The notes below the pieces were generated by a model. It did not search any database and was not told the DNA's origin. It was given only the letters and a program-made list of their open reading frames with translations. A stretch of DNA of 5,126 nt, taken from positions 1 to 5,126 of the forward strand of contig JANXRR010000025.1 in assembly GCA_025356795.1 (NCBI GenBank). The letters are read 5' to 3'. Source of the DNA: Bacteroidia bacterium (lineage in GTDB: Bacteria; Bacteroidota; Bacteroidia; Cytophagales; Cyclobacteriaceae). Below, piece by piece: positions 1 to 5,126 of the stretch (positions within the stretch are counted from its first letter, which is position 1; each line of letters begins with the position of its first letter). The translations under genes and the position numbers were made by a program.

Positions 1-218
1 CTCAAACTTTTCTCCTGGGCGCACTATTGCGCATGAATAAAAGATAATGGGTGAACCGAAAACAAGGATATACTTGTATGCTTTCCATTATTTGATGGTT
101 TTAGGAAAAACTCATCATCAAAATACTTGATGACCTCCACGAAGGGCAATATCAATTCCAACAATTGGATTTATTATTCCTAAGAATTCATGAAAGCTTG
201 AAAAATCAGCAAATCAAA
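1..218. other. Left-edge region with no supportable gene
   Basis: No complete gene is visible here. A plus-strand frame open from the window edge ends at the TAA at 45-47 and reads QTFLLGALLRMNKR. It could be the C-terminus of a membrane protein lying to the left, but 14 codons cannot establish that. Two longer open frames lack an ATG at a sensible place. One is on the plus strand (105-275, 56 codons between stops, containing DDLHEGQYQFQQLDLLF). The other is on the minus strand (170 down to 24, 48 codons, containing LPFVEVIKYFDDEFFLKP). Both have protein-like composition, so a decayed gene is possible. A 5-bp GCGCA/TGCGC hairpin lies at 19-32 without a T-run, so it is not a typical terminator. 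Confidence 0.5.
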
Positions 219-1025
219 CTATTTACTATTGAATGCGCTCAGCTTAATCTCAGTCAATTTACGTTTTGTATCTAGCGGAAAATCGCCATTCATAATCCAA
301 TCGTAGTAAGAGGGCTCTTGCTTAAGAACTGCAAGCACAGGTTTGAGCCTGTGTTTACCAAAGTTGAAGACAGCATCACCTTTGTCATTACGAACCATCC
401 TTCCAGCTAGGTCTACACTTTCGGATGAGGTAAGGCTATGCAAACTTTCCATATTATTTTGAACGATACCTACTGGATGGCCCAGGCCATCAGTTGCTTG
501 CTGGTTTTCATACTTTTTTACTTGAGCCAACAGTACTTCCATCGTAGCTTGTGTATCGGCTTCTGCAGTGTGAGAATCTTTAAGGTCTTTGTTGCAATAA
601 AACCTATATGCTGCCGATAGATTTCGCTTTTCCATTAGATGATAGATTTTTTGTACATCCACAATTTTTTTGCGGCTATAATCAAAATCTAGCCCAGCCC
701 TGAGAAACTCTTCCACTAAAACCGGCACATCAAATTTTAAGATGTTAAATCCAGAAAGATCAGCACCTTCAAAAAATTTGATATACTCTTTAGCAACATC
801 TTTAAAGGTAGGTTTGTCTTTTATATCACCATCATAAATGCCATGAATGAGTGATGATTCAATGGGGATGGCGATGGTAGGATTCAAAACATTTTGCTTT
901 CTTATTTCTTCCCCATTGGGCATGAGTTTGATAACAGCTATCTCTACAATGCGATCGGTGATGGTATTTGTGCCTGTAGTTTCAAGATCAAAAAAGCAAA
1001 TGGGTACTTTAAGGTTTAGCTTCAT
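219..1025 (-). CDS. 3'-5' exonuclease, DEDDh family, with ExoX-like C-terminal domain
   Basis: A cytoplasmic DnaQ-fold nuclease that should remove nucleotides from 3' ends using two metal ions. The 268-residue protein shows all the DEDDh motifs. ExoI is FFDLETTGT (D13, E15), ExoII is GFNILKFD (N94, D99), and ExoIII is HTAEAD (H152, D157), so the catalytic set is complete. Residues about 218-258 (FNFGKHRLKPV, then SYYDWIMNGDFP) match the small C-terminal domain found in ExoX-like exonucleases. The ATG at 1025 is preferred because the nuclease fold begins right after it. An upstream GTG at 1076 in the same frame would add 17 residues with no family resemblance and would overlap the upstream gene. 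The ATG lies one base after the stop of the Mur-ligase-like gene (TAA-T-ATG), implying co-transcription and probably translational coupling. It may act in repair or in processing of DNA ends. It is not clearly the Pol III epsilon subunit, and the substrate cannot be told from sequence. Confidence 0.9.
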   Translation of the reverse strand: MKLNLKVPICFFDLETTGTNTITDRIVEIAVIKLMPNGEEIRKQNVLNPTIAIPIESSLIHGIYDGDIKDKPTFKDVAKEYIKFFEGADLSGFNILKFDVPVLVEEFLRAGLDFDYSRKKIVDVQKIYHLMEKRNLSAAYRFYCNKDLKDSHTAEADTQATMEVLLAQVKKYENQQATDGLGHPVGIVQNNMESLHSLTSSESVDLAGRMVRNDKGDAVFNFGKHRLKPVLAVLKQEPSYYDWIMNGDFPLDTKRKLTEIKLSAFNSK

Positions 1026-1026
1026 A

Positions 1027-1626
1027 TTAAATTGTAAAGTTAGCAATAGCCCGATAGAATTGCCCCGATGAAACACCTATTCTTTTGAGAGTTTCTTTGG
1101 AGGCAGTTATATTTCTAAGGTTTTCATCTCCTTTAATTTTGAGAGGGAATTTTTCATTAGTACTGGTTATAAGAATAACTTCCTCTTGCTCAATCTTATG
1201 AGTGTATGCTCTAAAGTTAATGGTCAAAATATCAGAACGTTCTTTTTTGGTTAGACTCATGATTGGCTCTCTATCATCGGCAATCAAAATTCCACTTTTG
1301 GGTAGTGAATCAATAAGTTGGTTGAGAGCAGATAAATCATTTTTAGCCAGTGAGTTAGAGATTATTAAAACATGCGATTGTAATAAAAGTAAGGATGCTA
1401 ATGGTTGAGCACACAAAACAATTAAAACCGGTGCATCAGTAAATGTTAACGAAGTATAGGTGGTTAATTGACCATCAGTTACATAGTCGGTATTTTTGTG
1501 TTGATACTTTAATACGTGTTTCACCATCTCGAAAATGACAGAACCCTGTTCGCCTACTATAGCGATACGTTGTTTATCCTGATTGGCAGAATAAATAAAT
1601 TCAAATGCTTTACTTAAGTGATCCAT
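1027..1626 (-). CDS. Degenerate Mur-ligase (Mpl/MurC-like) central-domain protein
   Basis: A 199-residue protein recognisable as a remnant of the Mpl/MurC Mur-ligase family, which joins UDP-MurNAc species to peptides in peptidoglycan synthesis or recycling. Residues 160-197 (FPLKIKGDENLRNITASK, then a stretch ending FYRAIANF) follow the family pattern FPLKhxGxHNLxNhxxA...FYxAIxxF. Residues 18-40 (KQRIAIVGEQGSV, then VKHVL) align with the ATP-binding loop region GTHGKTT. The P-loop lysine and threonines are gone (GEQGSVI, 25-31), and the acidic segment expected after the next strand is LCAQPLAS (71-78). The N-terminal UDP-binding and C-terminal ligase domains are absent. Ligase activity is therefore unlikely. 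The reading frame is intact, so it may have a structural or regulatory role. The ATG at 1626 is chosen over an in-frame TTG at 1656, which lies inside a 7-bp repeat. The exonuclease gene follows one base after the stop. Databases may label such proteins 'peptidoglycan synthetase', which the sequence does not support. Confidence 0.75.
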   Translation of the reverse strand: MDHLSKAFEFIYSANQDKQRIAIVGEQGSVIFEMVKHVLKYQHKNTDYVTDGQLTTYTSLTFTDAPVLIVLCAQPLASLLLLQSHVLIISNSLAKNDLSALNQLIDSLPKSGILIADDREPIMSLTKKERSDILTINFRAYTHKIEQEEVILITSTNEKFPLKIKGDENLRNITASKETLKRIGVSSGQFYRAIANFTI

Positions 1627-1643
1627 ATAAAAGCTAAAGTAAT

Positions 1644-1664
1644 TATCAATTATCAATTGTCAAT
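1644..1664. repeat. Three tandem 7-bp units, TATCAAT-like
   Basis: Three adjacent units read TATCAAT, TATCAAT and TGTCAAT, 18-38 bases upstream of the ATG of the Mur-ligase-like gene. Related AATTG/TTAATT-rich sequence fills the spacer after dnaB (3344-3395). Such low-complexity AT-rich spacers are common in Bacteroidota. A role in regulation is possible but not shown. Confidence 0.6.
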
Positions 1665-1742
1665 CTTTAATGAAGTAGAATTTATAAACATCAAAGAATG
1701 TTTATTGTGTGTAGATTGTTTAAAACTTGTTGAGACATGGTC

Positions 1743-1772
1743 TTTAAAAACTTAATCGTTGTATTAGGTTTG
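1743..1772 (+). promoter_or_regulatory. Candidate dnaB promoter (Bacteroidota sigma-A type)
   Basis: TAGGTTTG at 1765-1772 is an exact match to the Bacteroidota -7 consensus TAnnTTTG. A weak -33 element, TTTA at 1743-1746, sits 18 bases upstream (consensus TTTG). Transcription would start near 1779, leaving a 5' leader of about 35 bases before the dnaB ATG. No Shine-Dalgarno sequence is seen before that ATG, which is usual for this phylum. Confidence 0.45.
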
Positions 1773-1813
1773 TAGCCCTTAATTTAAAAACGCAAACCAA
1801 CAACCACCTTGTA

Positions 1814-3343
1814 ATGGAGCAACGATCAACAACACTGAGGCTAGGTTCCGCGTTAAGCGGGGCAGGCAAGGCAAACAAGTTTGTTCGGGATATTTCCGAC
1901 AGCTTAGGAAAATTGCCTCCTCAGGTTCTTGATTTAGAAGAAGCCGTGTTGGGTGCGCTTATGCTAGAGAAGAATGCCCTTACTGCAGTGGTAGAGTTTC
2001 TTCGTCCGGAACATTTTTATTCTGAACAGCACAAAGAAATTTATACAGCTATCATCGATTTGTTTTCTGCTTCCGATCCTGTTGATATGCGCACGGTAGT
2101 TGCCCAACTCAGAAAAAATGGAAAGCTTGAAATTGTAGGGGGGGCTTATTACATCGCAGAGCTTACTTCCAAAGTATCATCTGCAGCCAATATTGAATAC
2201 CACGCTCGTATCATTATTGAGATGGCTATAAAACGCAATCTTATTCAGATTGCCTCCCAAGTGCACCAAGATGCGTATGAAGATACAACCGATGTTTTTG
2301 AACTCCTAGATAAAACAGAGCAGTCTATCTTCAAAATCTCTGATGCCAACCTGCGCAAGAACTATGACAGCATGAAGTCGTTGATGTTTCAAGCTATCAA
2401 AGAATTACAAGAGAAGAAAAATCATAAAGATGGCCTTACGGGAATACCGAGCGGGTTCTCGCGACTGGATAGAATTACTTCGGGATGGCAGAAATCTGAT
2501 TTGGTGATCATAGCGGCCAGGCCCGGGATGGGAAAAACTGCCTTTGTTGTTTCGGCATTGCGCAATGCAGCGGTTGACTTCAATCATGCGGTAGCAATTT
2601 TCTCTCTTGAAATGGCTTCCCTTCAATTGGTAAACCGTCTTATTTCAGCAGAAGCTGAATTAGAATCTGAAAAGATAAAGAAAGGAAACCTAGCTGATTT
2701 TGAATGGCAGCAATTGGTAAGCAAAACCAATAGGCTTTCGGCAGCGCCCATATTCATTGATGATACACCCGGTCTTTCTATTTTGGAATTGCGCGCAAAG
2801 TGCCGCAGGCTTAAAGCCGAACATAACATTCAGTTGATTGTAATCGATTATTTACAATTGATGAAAGGAGAAGCCGGTGGAAACCGCGAACAAGAAATCG
2901 CTTCTATTTCGCGCGCGCTTAAAGGTGTAGCCAAAGAATTAAATGTTCCGGTAATCGCGTTGTCGCAGCTAAGTCGGGGTGTAGAAACTAGAGGTGGAGA
3001 TAAGCGACCACAGCTTTCTGATTTGCGCGAATCAGGATCTATTGAACAAGATGCTGATATAGTTATGTTCTTGTATCGCCCGGAGTATTATAAAATTGAT
3101 CAAGATGAAGATGGCCAGCCAACCCAAGGCATGGCCGAAGTTATAATAGCCAAACACAGAAATGGCTCTCTTGATACTGCCAAGCTAAAATTTATTGGCA
3201 AGTACACTAAGTTCGCAGATATGGATGATCGCCCATCCAATGAAAATCCGTTCTCAGGCATGATTACCAAAGAGAGCAGACTAAACACGTTCCGCGATTC
3301 ACCATTACCGCCCCAAAGACCTGATGAAGAGCCACCTTTTTAA
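1814..3343 (+). CDS. dnaB: Replicative DNA helicase DnaB
   Basis: The hexameric helicase that unwinds parental DNA at the replication fork, moving 5'-3' on the lagging strand and working with primase. The 509-residue protein has an N-terminal helical DnaB domain (about 36-136), a linker (about 160-205) and a RecA-like ATPase domain (about 207-465). Visible motifs are Walker A ARPGMGKT (235-242), catalytic Glu in FSLEM (E266), Walker B LIVIDYLQL (D345), the sensor ALSQLSRGVE (Q385), DLRESGSIEQDAD (403-415) and the arginine-finger motif AKHRNG (K447, R449). All are intact, and there is no intein at the P-loop. It is longer than E. coli DnaB because of a basic N-terminal extension of about 35 residues and a disordered tail (about 470-509) ending DEEPPF. 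A run of seven G (2138-2144) encodes G109-G110 and part of A111. It is transcribed divergently from the exonuclease pair. Confidence 0.97.
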   Translation: MEQRSTTLRLGSALSGAGKANKFVRDISDSLGKLPPQVLDLEEAVLGALMLEKNALTAVVEFLRPEHFYSEQHKEIYTAIIDLFSASDPVDMRTVVAQLRKNGKLEIVGGAYYIAELTSKVSSAANIEYHARIIIEMAIKRNLIQIASQVHQDAYEDTTDVFELLDKTEQSIFKISDANLRKNYDSMKSLMFQAIKELQEKKNHKDGLTGIPSGFSRLDRITSGWQKSDLVIIAARPGMGKTAFVVSALRNAAVDFNHAVAIFSLEMASLQLVNRLISAEAELESEKIKKGNLADFEWQQLVSKTNRLSAAPIFIDDTPGLSILELRAKCRRLKAEHNIQLIVIDYLQLMKGEAGGNREQEIASISRALKGVAKELNVPVIALSQLSRGVETRGGDKRPQLSDLRESGSIEQDADIVMFLYRPEYYKIDQDEDGQPTQGMAEVIIAKHRNGSLDTAKLKFIGKYTKFADMDDRPSNENPFSGMITKESRLNTFRDSPLPPQRPDEEPPF

Positions 3344-3372
3344 TTGAAAATTGATACTTAACGATTGTTTTG
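3344..3372 (+). promoter_or_regulatory. Weak candidate promoter for the dehydrogenase gene
   Basis: TTG at 3344-3346, an 18-base gap, then TTGTTTTG at 3365-3372, which differs from the Bacteroidota TAnnTTTG box by one base. Transcription would begin about 28 bases before the ATG at 3407. The 63-base spacer is AT-rich, so a chance match is quite possible. The gene could instead be read through from dnaB, as no GC-rich hairpin with a T-run follows dnaB. Confidence 0.25.
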
Positions 3373-3406
3373 TTTAATTCGTAATTGTTAATTCTAAAAT
3401 CATAGC

Positions 3407-4399
3407 ATGAAAGCTCTTGTACTTACCGGGCCAGGTAAAATAGAATTGGTGGAAGTTGCTAAGCCAACCCTGGCAGAAGGCAAAGCTCTTATTAAAATTA
3501 AATCGGCAGGCTTAAATAGGCGCGATGATTGGATCCGTGAAGGCAAGTATCCTAATATAAAGTTCGGCATTACTATGGGCGCTGATGGAGCGGGCGTGGT
3601 GGAAGAAGTTTTTGAAGAGTCAGATCGGGAGTGGATTGGCAAAGAAGTAATTATTAACCCTAATATTGATTGGGGCAATGACCCCGATGTGCAATCAAAA
3701 AATTACACCATTTTAGGAATGCCATTTAACGGTACTTTTGCAGAATATGCATTAGTAAATGTTGATCGGCTCCAATTAAAACCTATGCACTTAGATTTTT
3801 TGCAGGCAGCGTCTTTACCATTGGGTGGGTTAACTGCTTATCGTGCATTATTTAAAAAAGGGAAATTGAAGTCGGGGCAAAATGTATTGATCTCAGGGTT
3901 TGGAGGTGGCGTGGCTCAATTTGCTTTTCTATTTGCTAAAGCTGCCGGTGCAAACGTCTATATTACTTCGGGCAGCGATGAAAAAATTGCTCGTGCTTTA
4001 AAAATGGGTGCAACAGGTGCGTATAATTATAAGAAAGAATCTGCCTACACCGACCTATGGAAAACAAAAGGTGGATTTGATTTGGTTATTGATAGTGCCG
4101 GTGGAGACCAGATCAATAACTTCATTAAAATTTTAAGACCCAACGGAAAAATCATTTTTTATGGAGCCACCAACGGCTTGCCAACTAAAATTGATTTGTA
4201 TAGAATGTTCTGGAACCAACTTACGTTGGAAGGATCAACCATGGGTAGCGATGCCGAGTTTGCCGATATGCTAACTTTTGTGAGCAAGCACGAAATACGC
4301 CCCATCATAGATTCTATTCGGCCTTTCTCCAAAATTGTTGAATCGTTCCCTGATATAACCAAACCTAATAAAGTTGGGAAGATTGTATTTCAAATATAA
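3407..4399 (+). CDS. Zinc-less medium-chain dehydrogenase/reductase (quinone-reductase-like)
   Basis: A soluble NAD(P)H-dependent oxidoreductase of the medium-chain dehydrogenase/reductase superfamily, 330 residues, which is normal for the family. The N-terminal GroES-like catalytic domain (about 1-120) includes SAGLNRRDDW (33-42) and GADGAGVV (58-65). The Rossmann cofactor domain (about 125-270) includes LPLGGLTAYRAL (137-148) and the glycine-rich loop GFGGGVAQ (164-171). The catalytic zinc ligands of alcohol dehydrogenases are missing: GLN replaces the usual Cys motif, and D60 lies in GxDxxG where GHExxG is expected. The four-cysteine structural zinc loop is also absent; residues 82-100 contain no Cys. 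This favours a quinone or enone reductase over an alcohol dehydrogenase. The substrate cannot be named from sequence. It starts 63 bases after dnaB on the same strand, with no functional link evident. Its stop is 9 bases from the end of the convergent TPR gene. Confidence 0.88.
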   Translation: MKALVLTGPGKIELVEVAKPTLAEGKALIKIKSAGLNRRDDWIREGKYPNIKFGITMGADGAGVVEEVFEESDREWIGKEVIINPNIDWGNDPDVQSKNYTILGMPFNGTFAEYALVNVDRLQLKPMHLDFLQAASLPLGGLTAYRALFKKGKLKSGQNVLISGFGGGVAQFAFLFAKAAGANVYITSGSDEKIARALKMGATGAYNYKKESAYTDLWKTKGGFDLVIDSAGGDQINNFIKILRPNGKIIFYGATNGLPTKIDLYRMFWNQLTLEGSTMGSDAEFADMLTFVSKHEIRPIIDSIRPFSKIVESFPDITKPNKVGKIVFQI

Positions 4400-4408
4400 A
4401 CCATTTGA

Positions 4409-4729
4409 CTAAAAACTATCGTCAATCGAATTGAGTAAACTTCTAATCTCACCCATAGTTTTAATCTCCTTAGCTGCTGTTGCTTTTTCAATTCCCTTTT
4501 TTGCAATCTCAATTGCCTTTGCCAACTGATTTTTGTAAGCAAAAAATTCGACAGCTTGATAATAAGTAGGGAGGTAATCTTCAAAGTCAGTTAAAAGCTT
4601 TTCGAAAAGGGCAGTTGCTTTTTCACTATTACTATTTTGGTATTCTAACGCCAAGGCATAAATATTAAATGGATCGGCTGGATTGTCCTTATAAAATTCT
4701 TCTAATATTTTTACCCGTTCGATATTCAT
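4409..4729 (-). CDS. Small tetratricopeptide-repeat (TPR) protein
   Basis: A 106-residue, probably cytoplasmic, all-helical protein with no signal peptide or membrane segment. Two TPR-like units fit, at about 20-53 (FNIYALALEY, then EKATALFEKLL and the closing P54) and 54-87 (TYYQAVEFFAY, then LAKAIEIAKKGIEKA). A capping helix follows (about 88-102). TPR units form a curved surface that binds peptides of a partner protein. No enzymatic residues are seen and the partner is unknown. The ATG at 4729 begins the first helix, MNIERVKILEEFY. The gene is divergent from etfB with a 92-base gap and convergent with the dehydrogenase. An overlapping open frame on the same strand (4584 to 4390) has low-complexity Arg/Gln-rich composition and is a shadow. 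Confidence 0.8.
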   Translation of the reverse strand: MNIERVKILEEFYKDNPADPFNIYALALEYQNSNSEKATALFEKLLTDFEDYLPTYYQAVEFFAYKNQLAKAIEIAKKGIEKATAAKEIKTMGEIRSLLNSIDDSF

Positions 4730-4762
4730 ACGCTTTTCGGATTTAAATTTTTATCCTTTATC

Positions 4763-4791
4763 TTGAGCCAAAATTACAATTCATTTGTTTG
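4763..4791 (+). promoter_or_regulatory. Weak candidate promoter for etfB
   Basis: TTG at 4763-4765, an 18-base gap, then TTTGTTTG at 4784-4791, one base off TAnnTTTG. An alternative box, TTCATTTG, lies at 4780-4787. Transcription would start about 25 bases before the etfB ATG. The element overlaps the candidate box of the divergent TPR gene, so the two promoters would compete if both are real. Confidence 0.25.
4769..4776 (-). promoter_or_regulatory. Candidate -7 box for the TPR gene
   Basis: On the minus strand this reads TAATTTTG, an exact match to the Bacteroidota TAnnTTTG box. No TTG-type -33 element is found at the usual distance. The start would fall near 4762, giving a leader of about 33 bases before the ATG at 4729. 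Confidence 0.35.
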
Positions 4792-4821
4792 AGAGAGTAG
4801 AATTCAATTTTTACGATACGC

Positions 4822-5126
4822 ATGAAAATCTTAGTTTGTATAACCCATGTTCCCGATACCACTTCCAAAATCAATTTTATCGACAATAACACCAAGTTTG
4901 ATTCCAATGGAGTTCAATACATTATAGGCCCATACGATGATTACGCATTGGCAAGAGGAATTGAGCTAAAGGAAAGCATGGGGGCAGCCGTAACCGTAAT
5001 TAATGTAGGGCTGGCAGAAACAGAGCCAACCCTGCGCAAAGCGCTTGCCATTGGTGCCGATGATGCCATTCGGATAAATACTGAACCAACCGATTCTTTT
5101 TTTGTTGCTTCTCAAATTTCAGAACA
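4822..5126 (+). CDS. etfB: Electron transfer flavoprotein beta subunit (5' part, cut by window end)
   Basis: The beta subunit of the electron transfer flavoprotein, a soluble heterodimer with EtfA that takes electrons from acyl-CoA and other dehydrogenases and passes them on to the respiratory chain. The gene runs off the window after 101 complete codons. Full-length family members have about 245-260 residues. The visible part begins MKILVCITHVPDTTSKI, the typical EtfB opening. It continues with GPYDDYALARGIELK (36-50), which matches the family NPYDEYALxxAxxLK apart from Gly for Asn, and with TLRKALAIGADDAIRI (70-85). All of these belong to the adenine-nucleotide alpha-hydrolase-like ETF fold. 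The ATG at 4822 fits the family start. No Shine-Dalgarno sequence precedes it. etfA is expected just downstream, which is inference from usual gene order. Confidence 0.93.
   Translation, partial: MKILVCITHVPDTTSKINFIDNNTKFDSNGVQYIIGPYDDYALARGIELKESMGAAVTVINVGLAETEPTLRKALAIGADDAIRINTEPTDSFFVASQISE

Noticed and set aside
438..1071. Plus-strand open frames at 438-620 and 847-1071 antisense to the exonuclease gene
   Set aside because: They lie wholly opposite a well-supported coding region, show no family resemblance and have no promoter or start signal.
1627..1656. TTG at 1656 as the start of the Mur-ligase-like gene, and similarly GTG at 1076 for the exonuclease
   Set aside because: Both would add residues unlike the family. 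The first starts inside a tandem repeat and the second overlaps the upstream gene. An ATG exists in each case just before the recognisable fold.
1692..1699. Minus-strand ATTCTTTG as a promoter box for the Mur-ligase/exonuclease pair
   Set aside because: It mismatches both TA positions of TAnnTTTG. No better minus-strand candidate was found in the gap, so the promoter of this pair remains unassigned.
2517..2560. Intein insertion at the DnaB P-loop, a frequent site in this family
   Set aside because: ARPGMGKTAF is uninterrupted and the protein has normal length.
3400..3678. Minus-strand open frame of 92 codons opposite the start of the dehydrogenase
   Set aside because: Its Ser/Pro/Ile-rich composition is typical of an antisense shadow, and the plus-strand gene has clear MDR motifs.
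4390..4408. TCAAAT/ATTTGA inverted repeat at the convergent ends of the dehydrogenase and TPR genes as a bidirectional terminator
   Set aside because: The stem is 6 AT-rich pairs with a 7-base loop and no clean T-run on either side, so it is too weak to call.

Overview
The window looks like a chromosomal stretch from a Bacteroidota bacterium, most likely of the Cytophagales type. The support is indirect. The proteins read like their Cytophagales counterparts. No gene has a convincing Shine-Dalgarno sequence. Two intergenic gaps carry exact matches to the Bacteroidota -7 promoter box TAnnTTTG. The spacers are rich in AATTG/TATCAAT-like sequence. No mobile element, CRISPR array, tRNA or rRNA was seen.

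Layout, left to right. Positions 1-218 contain no gene I can support, only short open frames on both strands. Next come two leftward genes one base apart: an isolated, catalytically degenerate Mur-ligase (Mpl-like) central domain (1626 down to 1027), and downstream of it a DEDDh 3'-5' exonuclease with an ExoX-like C-terminal domain (1025 down to 219). A 187-base gap separates them from the divergently transcribed replicative helicase gene dnaB (1814-3343). Then come a zinc-less medium-chain dehydrogenase/quinone-reductase-like gene (3407-4399, rightward), a small TPR protein gene (4729 down to 4409, convergent with the dehydrogenase) and the 5' part of etfB (4822 to the window end, divergent from the TPR gene).

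This is mostly housekeeping content: DNA replication (DnaB), DNA processing (exonuclease) and electron transfer (EtfB, probably followed by etfA outside the window). No obvious new multi-gene system is present. Two points deserve attention. The Mur-ligase-like ORF has kept an open reading frame while losing its P-loop lysine, its acidic metal-site region and both flanking domains, and it is tightly coupled to the exonuclease. Separately, DnaB ends in a flexible acidic tail, DEEPPF, which resembles the protein-recruiting C-terminal tip of SSB (DDDIPF in E. coli).
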